This document shows, in pieces, positions 1 to 9,663 of a stretch of 64,000 nucleotides of DNA (its first letter is position 1; every line of letters begins with the position of its first letter). A program made the position numbers and the translations under genes. This DNA is from Leadbetterella lacustris (GTDB taxonomy: Bacteria; Bacteroidota; Bacteroidia; Cytophagales; Spirosomataceae): the NCBI GenBank assembly GCA_965234335.1, contig OZ248425.1, positions 62,001 to 126,000 of the forward strand, written 5' to 3'. Below the pieces are notes generated by a model. It searched no databases, was not told the origin of the DNA, and saw only the letters and a program-made list of their open reading frames with translations.

Positions 1-2318
1 TTGATGCCGAAACGGCGGGAATCGTTGCGACGAAAGCCTTTGGCGTTGATATTTCCTTGGTCAAGCGTAAAAGAGTAGTTATTAGAAAAAAACAAATCAC
101 GCATCTGAGCCGTAACTACCAACTTCTTGTTGAAAAACTGCCTGTTGATGCTCAAATCTAGGTTGCCAAAGTTACTCAGCTCATAGAATTGTTGCTGACC
201 GTTGGTTCTGTAAAAACCATTCACGTAAAGTGAAGAACGAGAATCGAGCCTTAATTGATGAAAGGTAAAAAACGACCAAGTTCCTTTTGAAAATGTAATA
301 GGCTTGCTGTCTAGTTGGCCTTCGTAATCATTAAACATAAACATGGTACCTACCACGAAAAAATACTTTTTACCTGGTGGAATAGCTCCCAAAAGTCTAA
401 AATAGGTTTCGGTATTTTTGCCGAGGTTTTGATAGGTACGATACGAAACCCTGGCATCAGCTTTATCCTGCATCACTACCGAAGTAAATATATCCTTTAC
501 GTAATTTCGACCAATGGCAAAAATCGGCCTTTCGTCAAAACTTATATTGGCCTCTATGTTGTTGGTAAACTGCGGCCTAAGCGATGGATTTCCGGCCTCG
601 TAAATATATTGGTCCACAAACCGAGGAAAAGGATTCAAGTATTCATAAACCGGCCTGCTGATGGTTCTGCGGGCAATCAAATAACCTCTAAGGTCATAAG
701 AAGCTATTTTAAAGAGTTTTCTGCTGAAGAAAATATAAGGAAAAAGGTCTGTTCTGTTGATGCTAAAAGTGGTATCCGAAGGTACAGTTTGACGGCCTTT
801 CATGACCGTATTTTCCAGTCTCGCACCAGTTTTAAGTACGTATTCCCCAAAACTTTTAGACATCTGAAAGTAGGCCGCATTGATGTTTTCATAATAATCA
901 AAAGCATTGGTTCTGAAAGCATCCTTGGTGGTGTTAGCATTTCTGGTAATGGTATAATCCGTTTTGCTGTCAAAATTCTGAATGGAAGTTTTGAGACCGG
1001 TCTCCAGCGTAAATTTTTTAGGAAAAAGATATTTAAAATCTAGCATCGAAGCGAACAATGTTCTGGAATTGAGCCAGTCACCTGCACCACTGAAATTTAT
1101 GGGTGTAGGAATCACAAAATTGGTATTGTAATCCTGCCCTCCGTTGGTCTCAAAATAATCCAAAGATGCATCAAACCTTAACTCCGAGCCTTTTTCATCA
1201 AATTTATACTTGGCATTTATGCCTTGATTGATGTTGTAGTTTTGGGTATTATTTTCTAAAAGATTGGTATTTTGGGAAAATTTTTCAACTGAACTTACTG
1301 AATTCACTACCTCACTGTTGTTTTCAATTCGGCTTTGGTTGTCACTATAACTTAGCCTACCGTCATATCCAACTTCTAGTTTTTTAGAAATATCAAAATT
1401 CGCCCCGAAACCTGAAAAAATACTATAGGCAGGAAAGATTGAATAACTGTCGGTATTTAGATTTCGATTCTCGGCACCCAAAACACGCTCAAACGTAGAT
1501 TCGTCGAAAGTTTTTCGGTGGTTAAAGTTCAGGCTGAGATACGAACTCCGTGTTTCTTGACTTCTATTGAGATTGATACCCACAAACTGATTCCCGAATC
1601 TTCCTTGGTTAAAACCTGCGTTTACCGTACCCGTTCTTCCCAATTTTACGCCTTTTTTCAAAACAACGTTGACTGCTCCACCCGAACTAGAGGCATCCAT
1701 ACTAGCAGATGGCGTACGGATAATTTCTATTTTTTCGATACTGTTGGGAGGCAAACTCTTAAGAATGGAAGCAATATCGGCAGGTCCAAGCTTTTGCTCA
1801 CGACCGTTGATATAAATTCTCGCCGGGCTCGAGCTATTCAGATAAACATTACCGTCTTGATCTACAAACAGACCTGGAGTTTTTTCTATCAACTCAAAAG
1901 CATTGGTACTCATACCTGCCAAAGGCTCCGGATCTACGATAGTTTTGTCGTCTTCTTGCCTCATGAGCGGTTTTTTGGCCGTTACTGTAACCGAACCAAG
2001 ATTTTGGGAATCTTCTAGCAATATAAAAACATAGGCCTTCCCCTTGTCTGAAGTGTTAATAATGGCCCCGAAAGGCCTGTATCCTACCGAACTGGCTCTT
2101 AAAAGATAAATAGAATTGGCTTTGAGATTAAATTCCGCCTTTCCAGAAGTGTCTGTGAAATTATTGAGTTGAAAAGACTTATTCAGGGAATCTCTAAGAT
2201 TGACGGTAACCCCAAACAGCGGAGCCGAAAACTTATCGACAAACTTTACTTGTATTTTTTGTGAAAAAGCTTGAAGGCCTATGTTGAAGATTAGGAATAG
2301 TATGAATAGCTTTTTCAT
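1..2318 (-). CDS. TonB-dependent outer-membrane receptor (C-terminus beyond window)
   Basis: The reading frame is open from an ATG at 2318 to the window edge (772 complete codons), so the gene is cut at its C-terminus. Residues 1-20 are a Sec signal peptide (MKKLFILFLIF...). About 22-105 look like a carboxypeptidase-regulatory-like domain with an LRASSVGY stretch. About 115-215 are a plug domain (RIYINGREQKLG, IEIIRTPSASMDASSSGGAVNVVLKKG), and the rest is aromatic beta-barrel. This order fits the outer-membrane beta-barrel family common in Bacteroidota (OMP_b-brl_3 type); the substrate cannot be told. No SusD-like partner lies beside it. It is expected in the outer membrane, energised by TonB/ExbBD. 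Family call is firm; transport versus another outer-membrane role is open. Confidence 0.88.
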   Translation of the reverse strand, partial: MKKLFILFLIFNIGLQAFSQKIQVKFVDKFSAPLFGVTVNLRDSLNKSFQLNNFTDTSGKAEFNLKANSIYLLRASSVGYRPFGAIINTSDKGKAYVFILLEDSQNLGSVTVTAKKPLMRQEDDKTIVDPEPLAGMSTNAFELIEKTPGLFVDQDGNVYLNSSSPARIYINGREQKLGPADIASILKSLPPNSIEKIEIIRTPSASMDASSSGGAVNVVLKKGVKLGRTGTVNAGFNQGRFGNQFVGINLNRSQETRSSYLSLNFNHRKTFDESTFERVLGAENRNLNTDSYSIFPAYSIFSGFGANFDISKKLEVGYDGRLSYSDNQSRIENNSEVVNSVSSVEKFSQNTNLLENNTQNYNINQGINAKYKFDEKGSELRFDASLDYFETNGGQDYNTNFVIPTPINFSGAGDWLNSRTLFASMLDFKYLFPKKFTLETGLKTSIQNFDSKTDYTITRNANTTKDAFRTNAFDYYENINAAYFQMSKSFGEYVLKTGARLENTVMKGRQTVPSDTTFSINRTDLFPYIFFSRKLFKIASYDLRGYLIARRTISRPVYEYLNPFPRFVDQYIYEAGNPSLRPQFTNNIEANISFDERPIFAIGRNYVKDIFTSVVMQDKADARVSYRTYQNLGKNTETYFRLLGAIPPGKKYFFVVGTMFMFNDYEGQLDSKPITFSKGTWSFFTFHQLRLDSRSSLYVNGFYRTNGQQQFYELSNFGNLDLSINRQFFNKKLVVTAQMRDLFFSNNYSFTLDQGNINAKGFRRNDSRRFGI

Positions 2319-2681
2319 GCTGATTTACGAGAGACAAGTTTAATTGGATTCAAAATTAGGTATTTTTCAAGAATTTCATGCTGGAAATTGATGAACGGAT
2401 AAACAATCAATATTTCCTATCCCTCATTTCATTTAGACTTCCCTCCCAAGTAACTTGTCCAAACAATTCTATCATTTTTAAACGTTTCAGGAAAGCTAAA
2501 TGTAACCTCAATGCCTCCTCAACTATTTCCTATTTAGTTTTTAACGGTGACAAAAGTTCAGCTTCCTCCAAAAGTATGTTTTCAATTTGAAGTTTAATTT
2601 TTATTTAAATTCTTTGATAATTGTTTCTAAAAATACAAACTTAATTGGGTAAAAAAAGTATCCGCATTCTTTAACTCACAC
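2319..2681. other. Intergenic, no gene seen
   Basis: About 360 bases between the receptor start and the argG terminator. A short plus-strand frame (2378-2590) has no recognisable family, no promoter element and compositionally looks like chance. I see nothing else supportable here. Confidence 0.5.
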
Positions 2682-2717
2682 AAAAAAGGCCGACTCCCCA
2701 AAGAAACCAGCCTTTTC
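2682..2717 (-). terminator. Rho-independent terminator of argG
   Basis: Read on the minus strand: AAAAGGC, a loop of about 20 bases, GCCTTTTTT. It lies 27 bases beyond the argG stop. Confidence 0.65.
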
Positions 2718-2743
2718 AAAATATCTTAAAAAAACTAAAAACC

Positions 2744-3943
2744 TCACTTCTTCTCCGCCAACTCCTGGATTTTTTGATGAATCATTACTTGGTTGGAGGC
2801 AATTTTTGAGAAACCTCTCACGTCGTCACCTGACCAAGCGTTGTTCATTTCGCCATAGCTGCCAAATACAGGCGACATGAGGTCAAAGTCTGATTTTATA
2901 CCCAAAATCTGGAAATTATAAGGAGCCAACTGAATCCTTACCACACCCGAAACATTACTTTGGCTGTTGTCGAAATAGGCTTCGATATCACGCAAAACTG
3001 GCTCATTAAACTGTCCTTCGTGAAGCAACATACCATACCATTCAGCCAAATTTTGCTTCCAATATTGTTGCCATTTGGTGAGCACGTGTTTCTCTAGCAA
3101 ATGGTGTGATTTTATGATAATCAAGGGTGCTGCAGCCTCAAATCCTACTCGACCTTTGATACCGATAATGGTGTCGCCCACGTGCGTGTCACGTCCGATA
3201 GCATACGGCGAAGCCAACTCATGTACTCTTCTGATGGCCTCCACTGGATTTTTAAACCTGCGGTTATTTACTGCTTTTAGTTCGCCTTTTACAAACTCTA
3301 AAGTTATTTCAGAAGGTTTTTTCTTGGTCAACTGTGTCGGCCAAGCACTTTCTGGTAGATTATCCCATGAATTCAGGGTTTCTTTTCCACCTACTGAAGT
3401 TCCCCAAAGACCTTGATTGATAGAATATGTGGACTTGTGCCATTCACGCACCACGCCTTTGGCTTTCAAGAACTCTATTTCTTCTTCTCTCGAAAGTTTT
3501 AAATCTCTGATGGGTGTGATAATTTCAGCTTCAGGAACGATAATTCTGAAGGCCATATCAAACCTCACTTGGTCGTTGCCAGCACCGGTAGAACCGTGGG
3601 CAATGGCCGTAGCTCCAATAGACTTGGCATATTCTGCCACAGCGATGGCCTGAAAAATTCGCTCAGCACTTACTGAGAGCGGATATGTATTGTTTTTCAG
3701 GATATTTCCAAAAACCAAATATTTGATACATTCTTTGTAATATTTGTCTGCAACTCGGGCCGTGTAGTGAGATTTTACGCCCAATTCGTACGCTTTTTTC
3801 TCAATGTCAGCTACTTCGGCATCTGTAAAACCTCCGGTATCTACCAACACAGAGTGCACTTCCATGCCTTTTTCTTCACCAAGATACTTTACACAAAACG
3901 AAGTATCTAATCCGCCACTATAAGCCAAAACTACTTTTTTCAT
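2744..3943 (-). CDS. argG: Argininosuccinate synthase
   Basis: A 399-residue cytosolic enzyme, the family's usual length. It joins citrulline and aspartate using ATP to give argininosuccinate, the penultimate step of arginine synthesis. The N-type ATP pyrophosphatase P-loop SGGLDTS sits at residues 9-15. Family stretches AHGSTGAGNDQVRF and YSINQGLWGTSVGGKE follow. The start is the first ATG and reads directly into the conserved KKVVLAYSGGLD strand. No other arg genes adjoin it. A TAATTTTG promoter element lies 33 bases upstream and a terminator follows, so it looks monocistronic. No rearrangement or missing residue was seen. Confidence 0.97.
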   Translation of the reverse strand: MKKVVLAYSGGLDTSFCVKYLGEEKGMEVHSVLVDTGGFTDAEVADIEKKAYELGVKSHYTARVADKYYKECIKYLVFGNILKNNTYPLSVSAERIFQAIAVAEYAKSIGATAIAHGSTGAGNDQVRFDMAFRIIVPEAEIITPIRDLKLSREEEIEFLKAKGVVREWHKSTYSINQGLWGTSVGGKETLNSWDNLPESAWPTQLTKKKPSEITLEFVKGELKAVNNRRFKNPVEAIRRVHELASPYAIGRDTHVGDTIIGIKGRVGFEAAAPLIIIKSHHLLEKHVLTKWQQYWKQNLAEWYGMLLHEGQFNEPVLRDIEAYFDNSQSNVSGVVRIQLAPYNFQILGIKSDFDLMSPVFGSYGEMNNAWSGDDVRGFSKIASNQVMIHQKIQELAEKK

Positions 3944-3975
3944 CTTACTGCTTTATTGAAAACCTAAAATTTCCG

Positions 3976-3983
3976 CAAAATTA
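3976..3983 (-). promoter_or_regulatory. Promoter -7 element of argG
   Basis: Minus strand reads TAATTTTG, matching the Bacteroidota TAnnTTTG consensus, 33 bases upstream of the argG ATG. Confidence 0.55.
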
Positions 3984-4090
3984 GGACTTAATGGCTTTAA
4001 TTGGAAGTTTTATCGGTTATTGTTTGCACGGGAAACCAAAAAAATCTCTTGAGAAAAACCCAAAGAGAACTTTTGCCAGTAGAATTACAA

Positions 4091-4891
4091 TCAACGCAAT
4101 TCTTTCTTATATTTTTCTATGTGTGCTTTTATTCTTCCTATCCTATTATCTGGACTTGGGTGCGAACTCATGTACTCATCTCTGCTTCTACCACCTGATG
4201 CTTCTGCAAGAATTTCCATAACCTCTATCATCGATTCTGCATTATAACCCGCCTTTAACATATATTTCACACCAAATTCATCAGATTCCAACTCATCGTC
4301 TCTACCGAATTTCATGAGCTTAACCTGAGCCACATAGTTGGCTATTTGAGAGGCACCCATGTCGCCAGCAGCAGCAGTGGCTGCCCCTGCCAAACCCTGA
4401 TAAAACTCGGTTTTGGCCATCTGCTCTGAAGAGTGCCTGTACACTACGTGTGCAATTTCATGACCTAAAACTCCTGCAATCTGATCCTCGGATTTGAGTT
4501 TACTAAGCAGCCCTACGGTTATAAAAATCTGTCCACCAGGAAGTGCGAAGGCATTGACCGTTTGAGGATCACGAAGAACGTGAAAATCGAACTGATAAGG
4601 GTTTCCATGGCCAAACGACTCCACTTCTCTGTTAAAAACAAGCACAAGCTCACGACCGATAGATTTAACTTTCTGTTGTACTTTATCGTCGGGATAAAGA
4701 CCGCCATACGCTTGAGCCATCTGTGGGGCAGACTGTAAGCCCATGACAACTTCCTCGTCTGGCGACAGGCTAACTTGTTGTTTTTCACCCGTTAATGGAT
4801 TTTCTTGGGTTTTGCCGTAGTAACTTAAAAGAGCCATGCCAGCCATTACCAAACCTATCACTAACCTTAACTTCAGACCATTGCTGTTCAT
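4091..4891 (-). CDS. M48-family zinc metalloprotease, membrane-anchored
   Basis: 266 residues. Residues about 9-25 form one hydrophobic segment (LRLVIGLVMAGMALLSYY), a signal anchor or uncleaved signal. The peptidase domain carries the zinc motif HEIAH at 144-148 and the third-ligand glutamate in DELESDEFG near 202, as in M48 (HtpX/Oma1/BepA-like) proteases. The upstream LPGGQIFITVGLL stretch is also typical. There is no TPR region, so it is closer to a short Oma1/LoiP-like protease than to BepA. The probable role is envelope protein quality control in the periplasm, inferred from the family. It stands alone between argG and the divergent nrdB. Confidence 0.9.
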   Translation of the reverse strand: MNSNGLKLRLVIGLVMAGMALLSYYGKTQENPLTGEKQQVSLSPDEEVVMGLQSAPQMAQAYGGLYPDDKVQQKVKSIGRELVLVFNREVESFGHGNPYQFDFHVLRDPQTVNAFALPGGQIFITVGLLSKLKSEDQIAGVLGHEIAHVVYRHSSEQMAKTEFYQGLAGAATAAAGDMGASQIANYVAQVKLMKFGRDDELESDEFGVKYMLKAGYNAESMIEVMEILAEASGGRSRDEYMSSHPSPDNRIGRIKAHIEKYKKELR

Positions 4892-5032
4892 AATTCTATC
4901 TTAAAATGAAATTTTTCTTGAGATTCCGAACCTAAAATTAAGATAATTTATAAACAAAAAAAACCGTTTGTGGTTAATAGAGTCAATGAATCGAAAAAAG
5001 GTAAAAATATTTTTGTTACTAACTTTTTGATG

Positions 5033-5040
5033 TAATTTTG
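5033..5040 (+). promoter_or_regulatory. Promoter -7 element of nrdB
   Basis: TAATTTTG, with a TTTG about 17 bases before it (5012-5015), 36 bases upstream of the nrdB ATG. Confidence 0.55.
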
Positions 5041-5076
5041 AAATAAAGAATTAAAAAAATAGACTTCTCCTAAATA

Positions 5077-6063
5077 ATGACAGACGCAGACCTAAAACTC
5101 ACCGAACCTTTACTGACTGAAGACCCAAATAGGTTCGTAATTTTCCCTATCAAACACTCTGATATTTGGGAGTTTTACAAAAACGCTGAGGCTTCGTTCT
5201 GGACAGCCGAAGAGTTAGACCTTTCACAAGACACCAAAGATTGGGAAGCCATGAATGACGGCGAACGCCACTTTATCTCTCATGTTTTGGCATTTTTTGC
5301 AGCCTCAGACGGTATCGTTAACGAAAACTTAGCCGTTGGCTTCCTTTCAAATGTACAATTTCCGGAAGCCAAATGTTTCTATGGTTTCCAAATCATGATA
5401 GAGAACATTCATGCAGAGGTGTATTCTTTACTGATTGACACTTATATTAAGGACCAAAAAGAAAGAGATAGACTTTTACACGCAATAGACCATATTCCAT
5501 GTGTAGCTAAAAAAGCGGATTGGGCGATGCGTTGGATAGAAAACGGCAATTTTATTGAGCGTTTGATAGCTTTTGCAGCTGTGGAAGGAATATTTTTTTC
5601 GGGGTCATTCTGTTCAATTTTCTGGTTGAAGAAACGCGGTTTGATGCCCGGCTTAACCTTCTCAAATGAGTTAATTTCAAGAGATGAAGGCTTACACAGA
5701 GATTTTGCCTGTATGTTGTATACCGAGTATATCAAAAACAAAATGAACCCTGCTGACGTAACAAAAATTATTACTGATGCCGTAGAAATAGAAAAAGAGT
5801 TTGTTTCTGATTCGTTGCCCGTTTCTCTAATTGGCATGAATGCCCCCCAAATGTGTCAGTACATCGAATTTGTTGCAGACCACCTTCTAGAGCAATTACA
5901 ACTGCCAAAGGTATATAATGCCACGAATCCATTTGACTTTATGGATTTGATTTCGCTTCAAGGCAAGACCAACTTCTTCGAGAAAAGAGTGGGCGAATAC
6001 CAAAAAGCCGGTGTAACATCTGATAGAGACAAAATGTCGTTTTCGTTGGACGAAGACTTTTGA
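5077..6063 (+). CDS. nrdB: Class I ribonucleotide reductase small subunit
   Basis: 328 residues, very like the eukaryotic R2-type beta subunit. It generates the radical that the alpha subunit uses to reduce ribonucleoside diphosphates. All di-iron ligands are visible: D78, E109 and H112 in ENIHAEVY, the glutamate of VEGIFFSGSF, and the pair in SRDEGLH. The radical tyrosine is Y116. The C-terminal tail ends FSLDEDF, the type of tail that docks on the alpha subunit. The catalytic partner nrdA is not adjacent, unlike in many genomes, so it must be elsewhere. Own promoter and terminator suggest a single-gene transcript. Confidence 0.96.
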   Translation: MTDADLKLTEPLLTEDPNRFVIFPIKHSDIWEFYKNAEASFWTAEELDLSQDTKDWEAMNDGERHFISHVLAFFAASDGIVNENLAVGFLSNVQFPEAKCFYGFQIMIENIHAEVYSLLIDTYIKDQKERDRLLHAIDHIPCVAKKADWAMRWIENGNFIERLIAFAAVEGIFFSGSFCSIFWLKKRGLMPGLTFSNELISRDEGLHRDFACMLYTEYIKNKMNPADVTKIITDAVEIEKEFVSDSLPVSLIGMNAPQMCQYIEFVADHLLEQLQLPKVYNATNPFDFMDLISLQGKTNFFEKRVGEYQKAGVTSDRDKMSFSLDEDF

Positions 6064-6092
6064 TTTGATAATAAATTTCAGAGATAACAATT

Positions 6093-6123
6093 AAAAGCCT
6101 CACTCAATAAGTGGGGCTTTTTG
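6093..6123. terminator. Terminator between nrdB and udk
   Basis: AAAAGCCTCACT, five-base loop, AGTGGGGCTTTTT; strong stem with T-run on the plus side, 30 bases after nrdB. It has A-tracts that could also serve the convergent udk. Confidence 0.7.
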
Positions 6124-6253
6124 TACTTACTATTAACCTAAACAATTGTTTCAAATACATAAAACTACGCTAGCCGAGCAACATAGCCATTTTAGTGTAA
6201 AATATCCTGATTTTCAGTAAGGCAGAAATACCACATGAGCAAGGCCGAAACGT

Positions 6254-6874
6254 CTATTTTTTAAGGATATTTTGCAAAAAAGCCGTTAGAATTTTCAGAC
6301 CATTCTCAAAATGTTTGTTGTTGTTGATGATAATGTCGGCGTCTTGTTTGGTAGGTTTTATGAATTTTTCATAAGTAGGAGCCACATGATTTTCCCACCT
6401 GTAGAGCACCGAATCCAAGTCATAGCCACGCTCATTATTGTCTCTGATTATTCTTCGACGGATTTTGATGTGCTCCAATGCATCTATAAATACTTTAAGA
6501 TTAAGCAAGGCCGAAATGTAAGGATCATGAAAAACAAAAATACCTTCTACAACGATAATGGGGGCTGGTTTGAAAACCAAAATATTGGGTTCTTTATCAA
6601 AAATATCGAAAGTATATTCTGGCATTCTAACCTCTTTACCGTTTTTGAGGTCATTGATGTGCTGCGAAAACAATTCAAAATCGATAGATTCGGGCAAGTC
6701 GAAATTCTCAACTTTATTCTTGTCTTTTGGTACCAAATCACGGGTTTTGTAATAATTATCCTGCGATATAAGACAGACCTCGTCCTTTGTAAAATGGCTT
6801 AGTAAACTATGAAGAAAATAAGTTTTACCCGAAGCACTACCTCCCGTAATACCGATTATGTAAGGTTGAGCCAT
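6254..6874 (-). CDS. udk: Uridine kinase
   Basis: 206 residues, usual family length. It phosphorylates uridine and cytidine in pyrimidine salvage. The P-loop GGSASGKT is at 11-18, followed by SQDNYYK and the NFDLPESIDF segment typical of uridine kinases, then VVEGIFVFHD and RRIIRDNNERG. The start ATG is immediately before the conserved beta-strand (QPYIIGITGG). A minus-strand TAGTTTTG element lies about 41 bases upstream. It is convergent with nrdB, which also serves nucleotide supply, but they are not co-transcribed. Confidence 0.95.
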   Translation of the reverse strand: MAQPYIIGITGGSASGKTYFLHSLLSHFTKDEVCLISQDNYYKTRDLVPKDKNKVENFDLPESIDFELFSQHINDLKNGKEVRMPEYTFDIFDKEPNILVFKPAPIIVVEGIFVFHDPYISALLNLKVFIDALEHIKIRRRIIRDNNERGYDLDSVLYRWENHVAPTYEKFIKPTKQDADIIINNNKHFENGLKILTAFLQNILKK

Positions 6875-7008
6875 TTAAATCACCAAAATTGTTAAAAAAT
6901 TAAAATTTCGGTTACAAAACTAATAAATCTCGTTGTGGAATTGTCCTTTTTTAGACAGAAAACATTTTTCCTAAACCAATATATTTCAAATTTCGTTATA
7001 AAAAGACT

Positions 7009-7803
7009 ATGAATACAATATCAATTTTGGGCTGCGGTTGGCTAGGCAAACCTTTAGCTTTGGTTTTCTTGACAAAAAACATGAAAGTAAAAGGCAGCAC
7101 AACTAGCTCAGAAAAAATACTTCCGCTGTCAAATGCAGGAATTGAGGCATTTCATATAGCTTTTCAACCGGAGTTCGTTGGAGACGATGCATTTTTTGAA
7201 TCCGAAACATTAGTAATAAACATTCCGCCCAAAGCAAAAACATTTGGGGAGGAATATCATCTTACACAAATAAAAAACATACTTAAACTATGTGAAAAAT
7301 CAGAACAGCTACGTAAAATAGTTTTTGTGAGTTCTACCTCGGTATATCCCAACCTAGAAAAAAAGATGAAAGAAGAAGATGCCGATCCTTCTCATTTCTT
7401 GGTTAAGGCTGAAAATCTAATAATTGACTTTTGTAAAAATAACAGAAAGCAACATTTGATTGTAAGATTTGGAGGTCTAATGGGCTATGAAAGGAATCCT
7501 TGTAAATATTTCACTACCCAAACTTCCACTGATTTTTCGAGGGTCAACTACATTCATCAAGACGATGCCGTTGGTGCAATCTTGCGTTTGATAGAAGAAA
7601 ACATTTGGGACGAAATATTTAATGTCGTTAGCCCCGAACATCCCACTAGGGCGGAAATATGGGCAAAGTGTGGCTATAAAACAAGACAGACAATAACAAA
7701 AAGCAGAGATTCATCAAAAAAAACAATCTCTGCCGAAAATTTCTTGTGCAAAAGCAATTATCAGTTCATCTACCCTGACCCTTTGGCATTCAAGTATTTA
7801 TAA
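7009..7803 (+). CDS. NAD(P)-binding epimerase-like protein (YeeZ-type extended SDR)
   Basis: 264 residues with a dinucleotide-binding start ILGCGWLGKPLA (glycines at 8, 10, 13) and a mid-protein FVSSTSVYPN strand. Together with VRFGGLMGYERNP and NVVSPEHPTRAEIW these match YeeZ-type SDR proteins of unassigned substrate. The classical YxxxK pair is not clear: the expected region reads HFLVKAE, with lysine kept but tyrosine apparently replaced. Catalysis in the usual SDR manner is therefore doubtful. Monocistronic between udk (divergent) and tRNA-Gln. Function unknown beyond the fold. Confidence 0.8.
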   Translation: MNTISILGCGWLGKPLALVFLTKNMKVKGSTTSSEKILPLSNAGIEAFHIAFQPEFVGDDAFFESETLVINIPPKAKTFGEEYHLTQIKNILKLCEKSEQLRKIVFVSSTSVYPNLEKKMKEEDADPSHFLVKAENLIIDFCKNNRKQHLIVRFGGLMGYERNPCKYFTTQTSTDFSRVNYIHQDDAVGAILRLIEENIWDEIFNVVSPEHPTRAEIWAKCGYKTRQTITKSRDSSKKTISAENFLCKSNYQFIYPDPLAFKYL

Positions 7804-7899
7804 GTTTTAAGTTACTAATGAAGCACTAAAAAGTCCTTCCGCTCAAAAATAGTTTTAAATTTTTTTCAAAAACTACTTGGAACAATTAGACACTTAGCT

Positions 7900-7907
7900 T
7901 AATTTTG
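7900..7907 (+). promoter_or_regulatory. Promoter -7 element of tRNA-Gln
   Basis: TAATTTTG, with a TTG at 7877-7879 about 20 bases before it, placed 17 bases before the mature tRNA 5' end. Confidence 0.6.
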
Positions 7908-7924
7908 CACCCACATTACAGGAT

Positions 7925-7995
7925 TGGCTTATGGTGTAATGGTAACACAGCGGTTTTTGGTGCCGTTATTCCAGGTTCGAGCCCTGGTAAGCCAA
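7925..7995 (+). tRNA. tRNA-Gln (anticodon UUG)
   Basis: A full cloverleaf can be drawn. The acceptor stem is TGGCTTA/TAAGCCA. The anticodon arm is GCGGT/GCCGT with a seven-base loop TTTTGGT, giving anticodon TTG. The T-arm contains GGTTCGAGCCC. The first base U is characteristic of glutamine tRNAs. The discriminator is A, and CCA is not encoded. It stands alone with its own promoter and terminator. Confidence 0.95.
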
Positions 7996-7999
7996 CAGA

Positions 8000-8026
8000 A
8001 AAAGTCGCTTTCGAGCGACTTTTTTG
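8000..8026 (+). terminator. Terminator of tRNA-Gln
   Basis: AAAAGTCGCT, TTCG tetraloop, AGCGACTTTTTT, directly after the tRNA. Confidence 0.85.
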
Positions 8027-8123
8027 TTTTTAACCCTTCTCCTTCATCATTTTCGTTTTATTACTTGTTTATCCTGAAACTTTTTGCCTAATTGAATTCT
8101 AAATAATATTCAATTCTTTACCC

Positions 8124-9605
8124 ATGAGTTTTACCGAAAAAGAACTTCAACAAATAGCCGAACGTGGCAGCGATTTAAAAACCATAGAACAACAAATAGA
8201 AAATTTCAAGTTGGGCTTTCCCTTTATGACCGCCAAAAGAGCCGCCACCATAGGCGACGGCATGATAAAATTGGAAGAAAAGGAACTGAATGAATTTCTT
8301 GAACTTTTCAACCAAGAGGCTGCCAAAAAGAAGCTTTTGAAGTTTGTACCTGCCTCAGGAGCAGCTAGCAGAATGTTTAAGTCGCTTTATGCCGCCAAAG
8401 ACGAGGGCAAGTCGGATAAGTCTGTGGAGCAATACCATGAACACATCAATGCATTTGCTTTTTTTAAAAGTCTAGCTAACTTTTTAAAAACCAATGATAA
8501 ACAAGAACAACTCGAAGCTCTTCTTGGCTCTAATGGACTTGACTATGGAAACTTACCCAAAGGTCTTTTGGAATTTCATGCTTATAGCGATATCACACGC
8601 ACAGCCTTGGAGGAGCACTTGGTAGAAGGGGCTCAATACGCCAACAATAAGGGGAAAGTGAGGCTACACTTTACGGTTTCGCCAGAACATAGAAGGAAAT
8701 TCAAAGATCTGATAAATAAGGTTTTAAAAAGCTATGAAGCCACCTATAATGTAAAATTTGACATATCATTTTCAGAACAAAAAGCCTCGACGGATACCAT
8801 TGCTGTTGGTATGGACAATGAGCCGTTTTTAGATAGCAAAGGGAGTTTACTGTTCAGACCGGCGGGACATGGGGCATTGCTCGAAAACCTCAATGATGTA
8901 GATGCCGATATTATTTTCATAAAAAATGTAGATAATGTGGTGCCCGATCATCTAAAAAGCGAGACTATTCTTTACAAAAAAGCATTGGCTGGTTTATTAC
9001 TGAGTTTTCAAAAACAGATTTTCTATTTCCTTAAAAGATTAGAAAAACCTGAACCTTCAGTTTATATGGTAAACAAGGCAATCAGATTTATCAAAGATAA
9101 TCTGAGTATAGAAACTCCAAAAGGATTTAGAAATTGGACTCCCGATGAGAAATACAAGTTTGCGATTTCAAAACTCGACCGCCCGCTTAGAATATGCGGC
9201 ATGGTAAAAAACGTTGGTGAACCAGGCGGCGGACCATTTTGGGCAAAAAACACTGATGAATCTGTTTCACTTCAAATAGTAGAATCTGCCCAATTTGACA
9301 TGAAAAATAAAAAGCAAAAAGAAATTTTTGAAAATGCTACGCATTTCAACCCCGTGGATTTGATTTGTGCGACCAAAAATCACAAGAAACAAAAATACGA
9401 TTTGCTTAAATTCAGAGACCCAAAGACAGGGTTTATTACGGAGAAATCGCAAAACGGTAAAATCCTGAAAGCTCAAGAATTGCCAGGACTCTGGAATGGA
9501 GCCATGTCGGATTGGAACACCCTTTTTGTGGAAGTACCGTTAATTACCTTCAACCCTGTAAAAACAGTAAACGACTTGCTCAGAAAAGAGCATCAACCAG
9601 CCTAA
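8124..9605 (+). CDS. DUF4301 family protein
   Basis: 493 residues, full length for this Bacteroidota family of unknown function. Recognisable stretches are the early FMTAKRAATIGDGMI, KFVPASGAASRMFK near 80-95, FRPAGHGALLENLNDVDADIIFIKN near 245-275, and CGMVKNVGEPGGGPFW near 355. The PASGAASRMFK and GHGALLENL segments resemble loops of sugar-phosphate nucleotidyltransferase-like folds, but that is an inference and no activity is assigned. It has no signal peptide and is probably cytosolic. It is followed by a convergent rhodanese gene 58 bases away. Confidence 0.88.
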   Translation: MSFTEKELQQIAERGSDLKTIEQQIENFKLGFPFMTAKRAATIGDGMIKLEEKELNEFLELFNQEAAKKKLLKFVPASGAASRMFKSLYAAKDEGKSDKSVEQYHEHINAFAFFKSLANFLKTNDKQEQLEALLGSNGLDYGNLPKGLLEFHAYSDITRTALEEHLVEGAQYANNKGKVRLHFTVSPEHRRKFKDLINKVLKSYEATYNVKFDISFSEQKASTDTIAVGMDNEPFLDSKGSLLFRPAGHGALLENLNDVDADIIFIKNVDNVVPDHLKSETILYKKALAGLLLSFQKQIFYFLKRLEKPEPSVYMVNKAIRFIKDNLSIETPKGFRNWTPDEKYKFAISKLDRPLRICGMVKNVGEPGGGPFWAKNTDESVSLQIVESAQFDMKNKKQKEIFENATHFNPVDLICATKNHKKQKYDLLKFRDPKTGFITEKSQNGKILKAQELPGLWNGAMSDWNTLFVEVPLITFNPVKTVNDLLRKEHQPA

Positions 9606-9663
9606 ATACGGTTTTGATAAAGCAGAAAAGAGTGGTTTCCACTCTTTCTTGCTTTTGATACTA

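Noticed and set aside
315..2018. Long plus-strand frames opposite the TonB receptor
   Set aside because: They lie on the complement of a clear receptor gene and their products have no family features.
2378..2590. 70-codon plus-strand frame between the TonB receptor and argG
   Set aside because: No promoter element, no homology that I recognise, low-complexity serine/asparagine-rich product.
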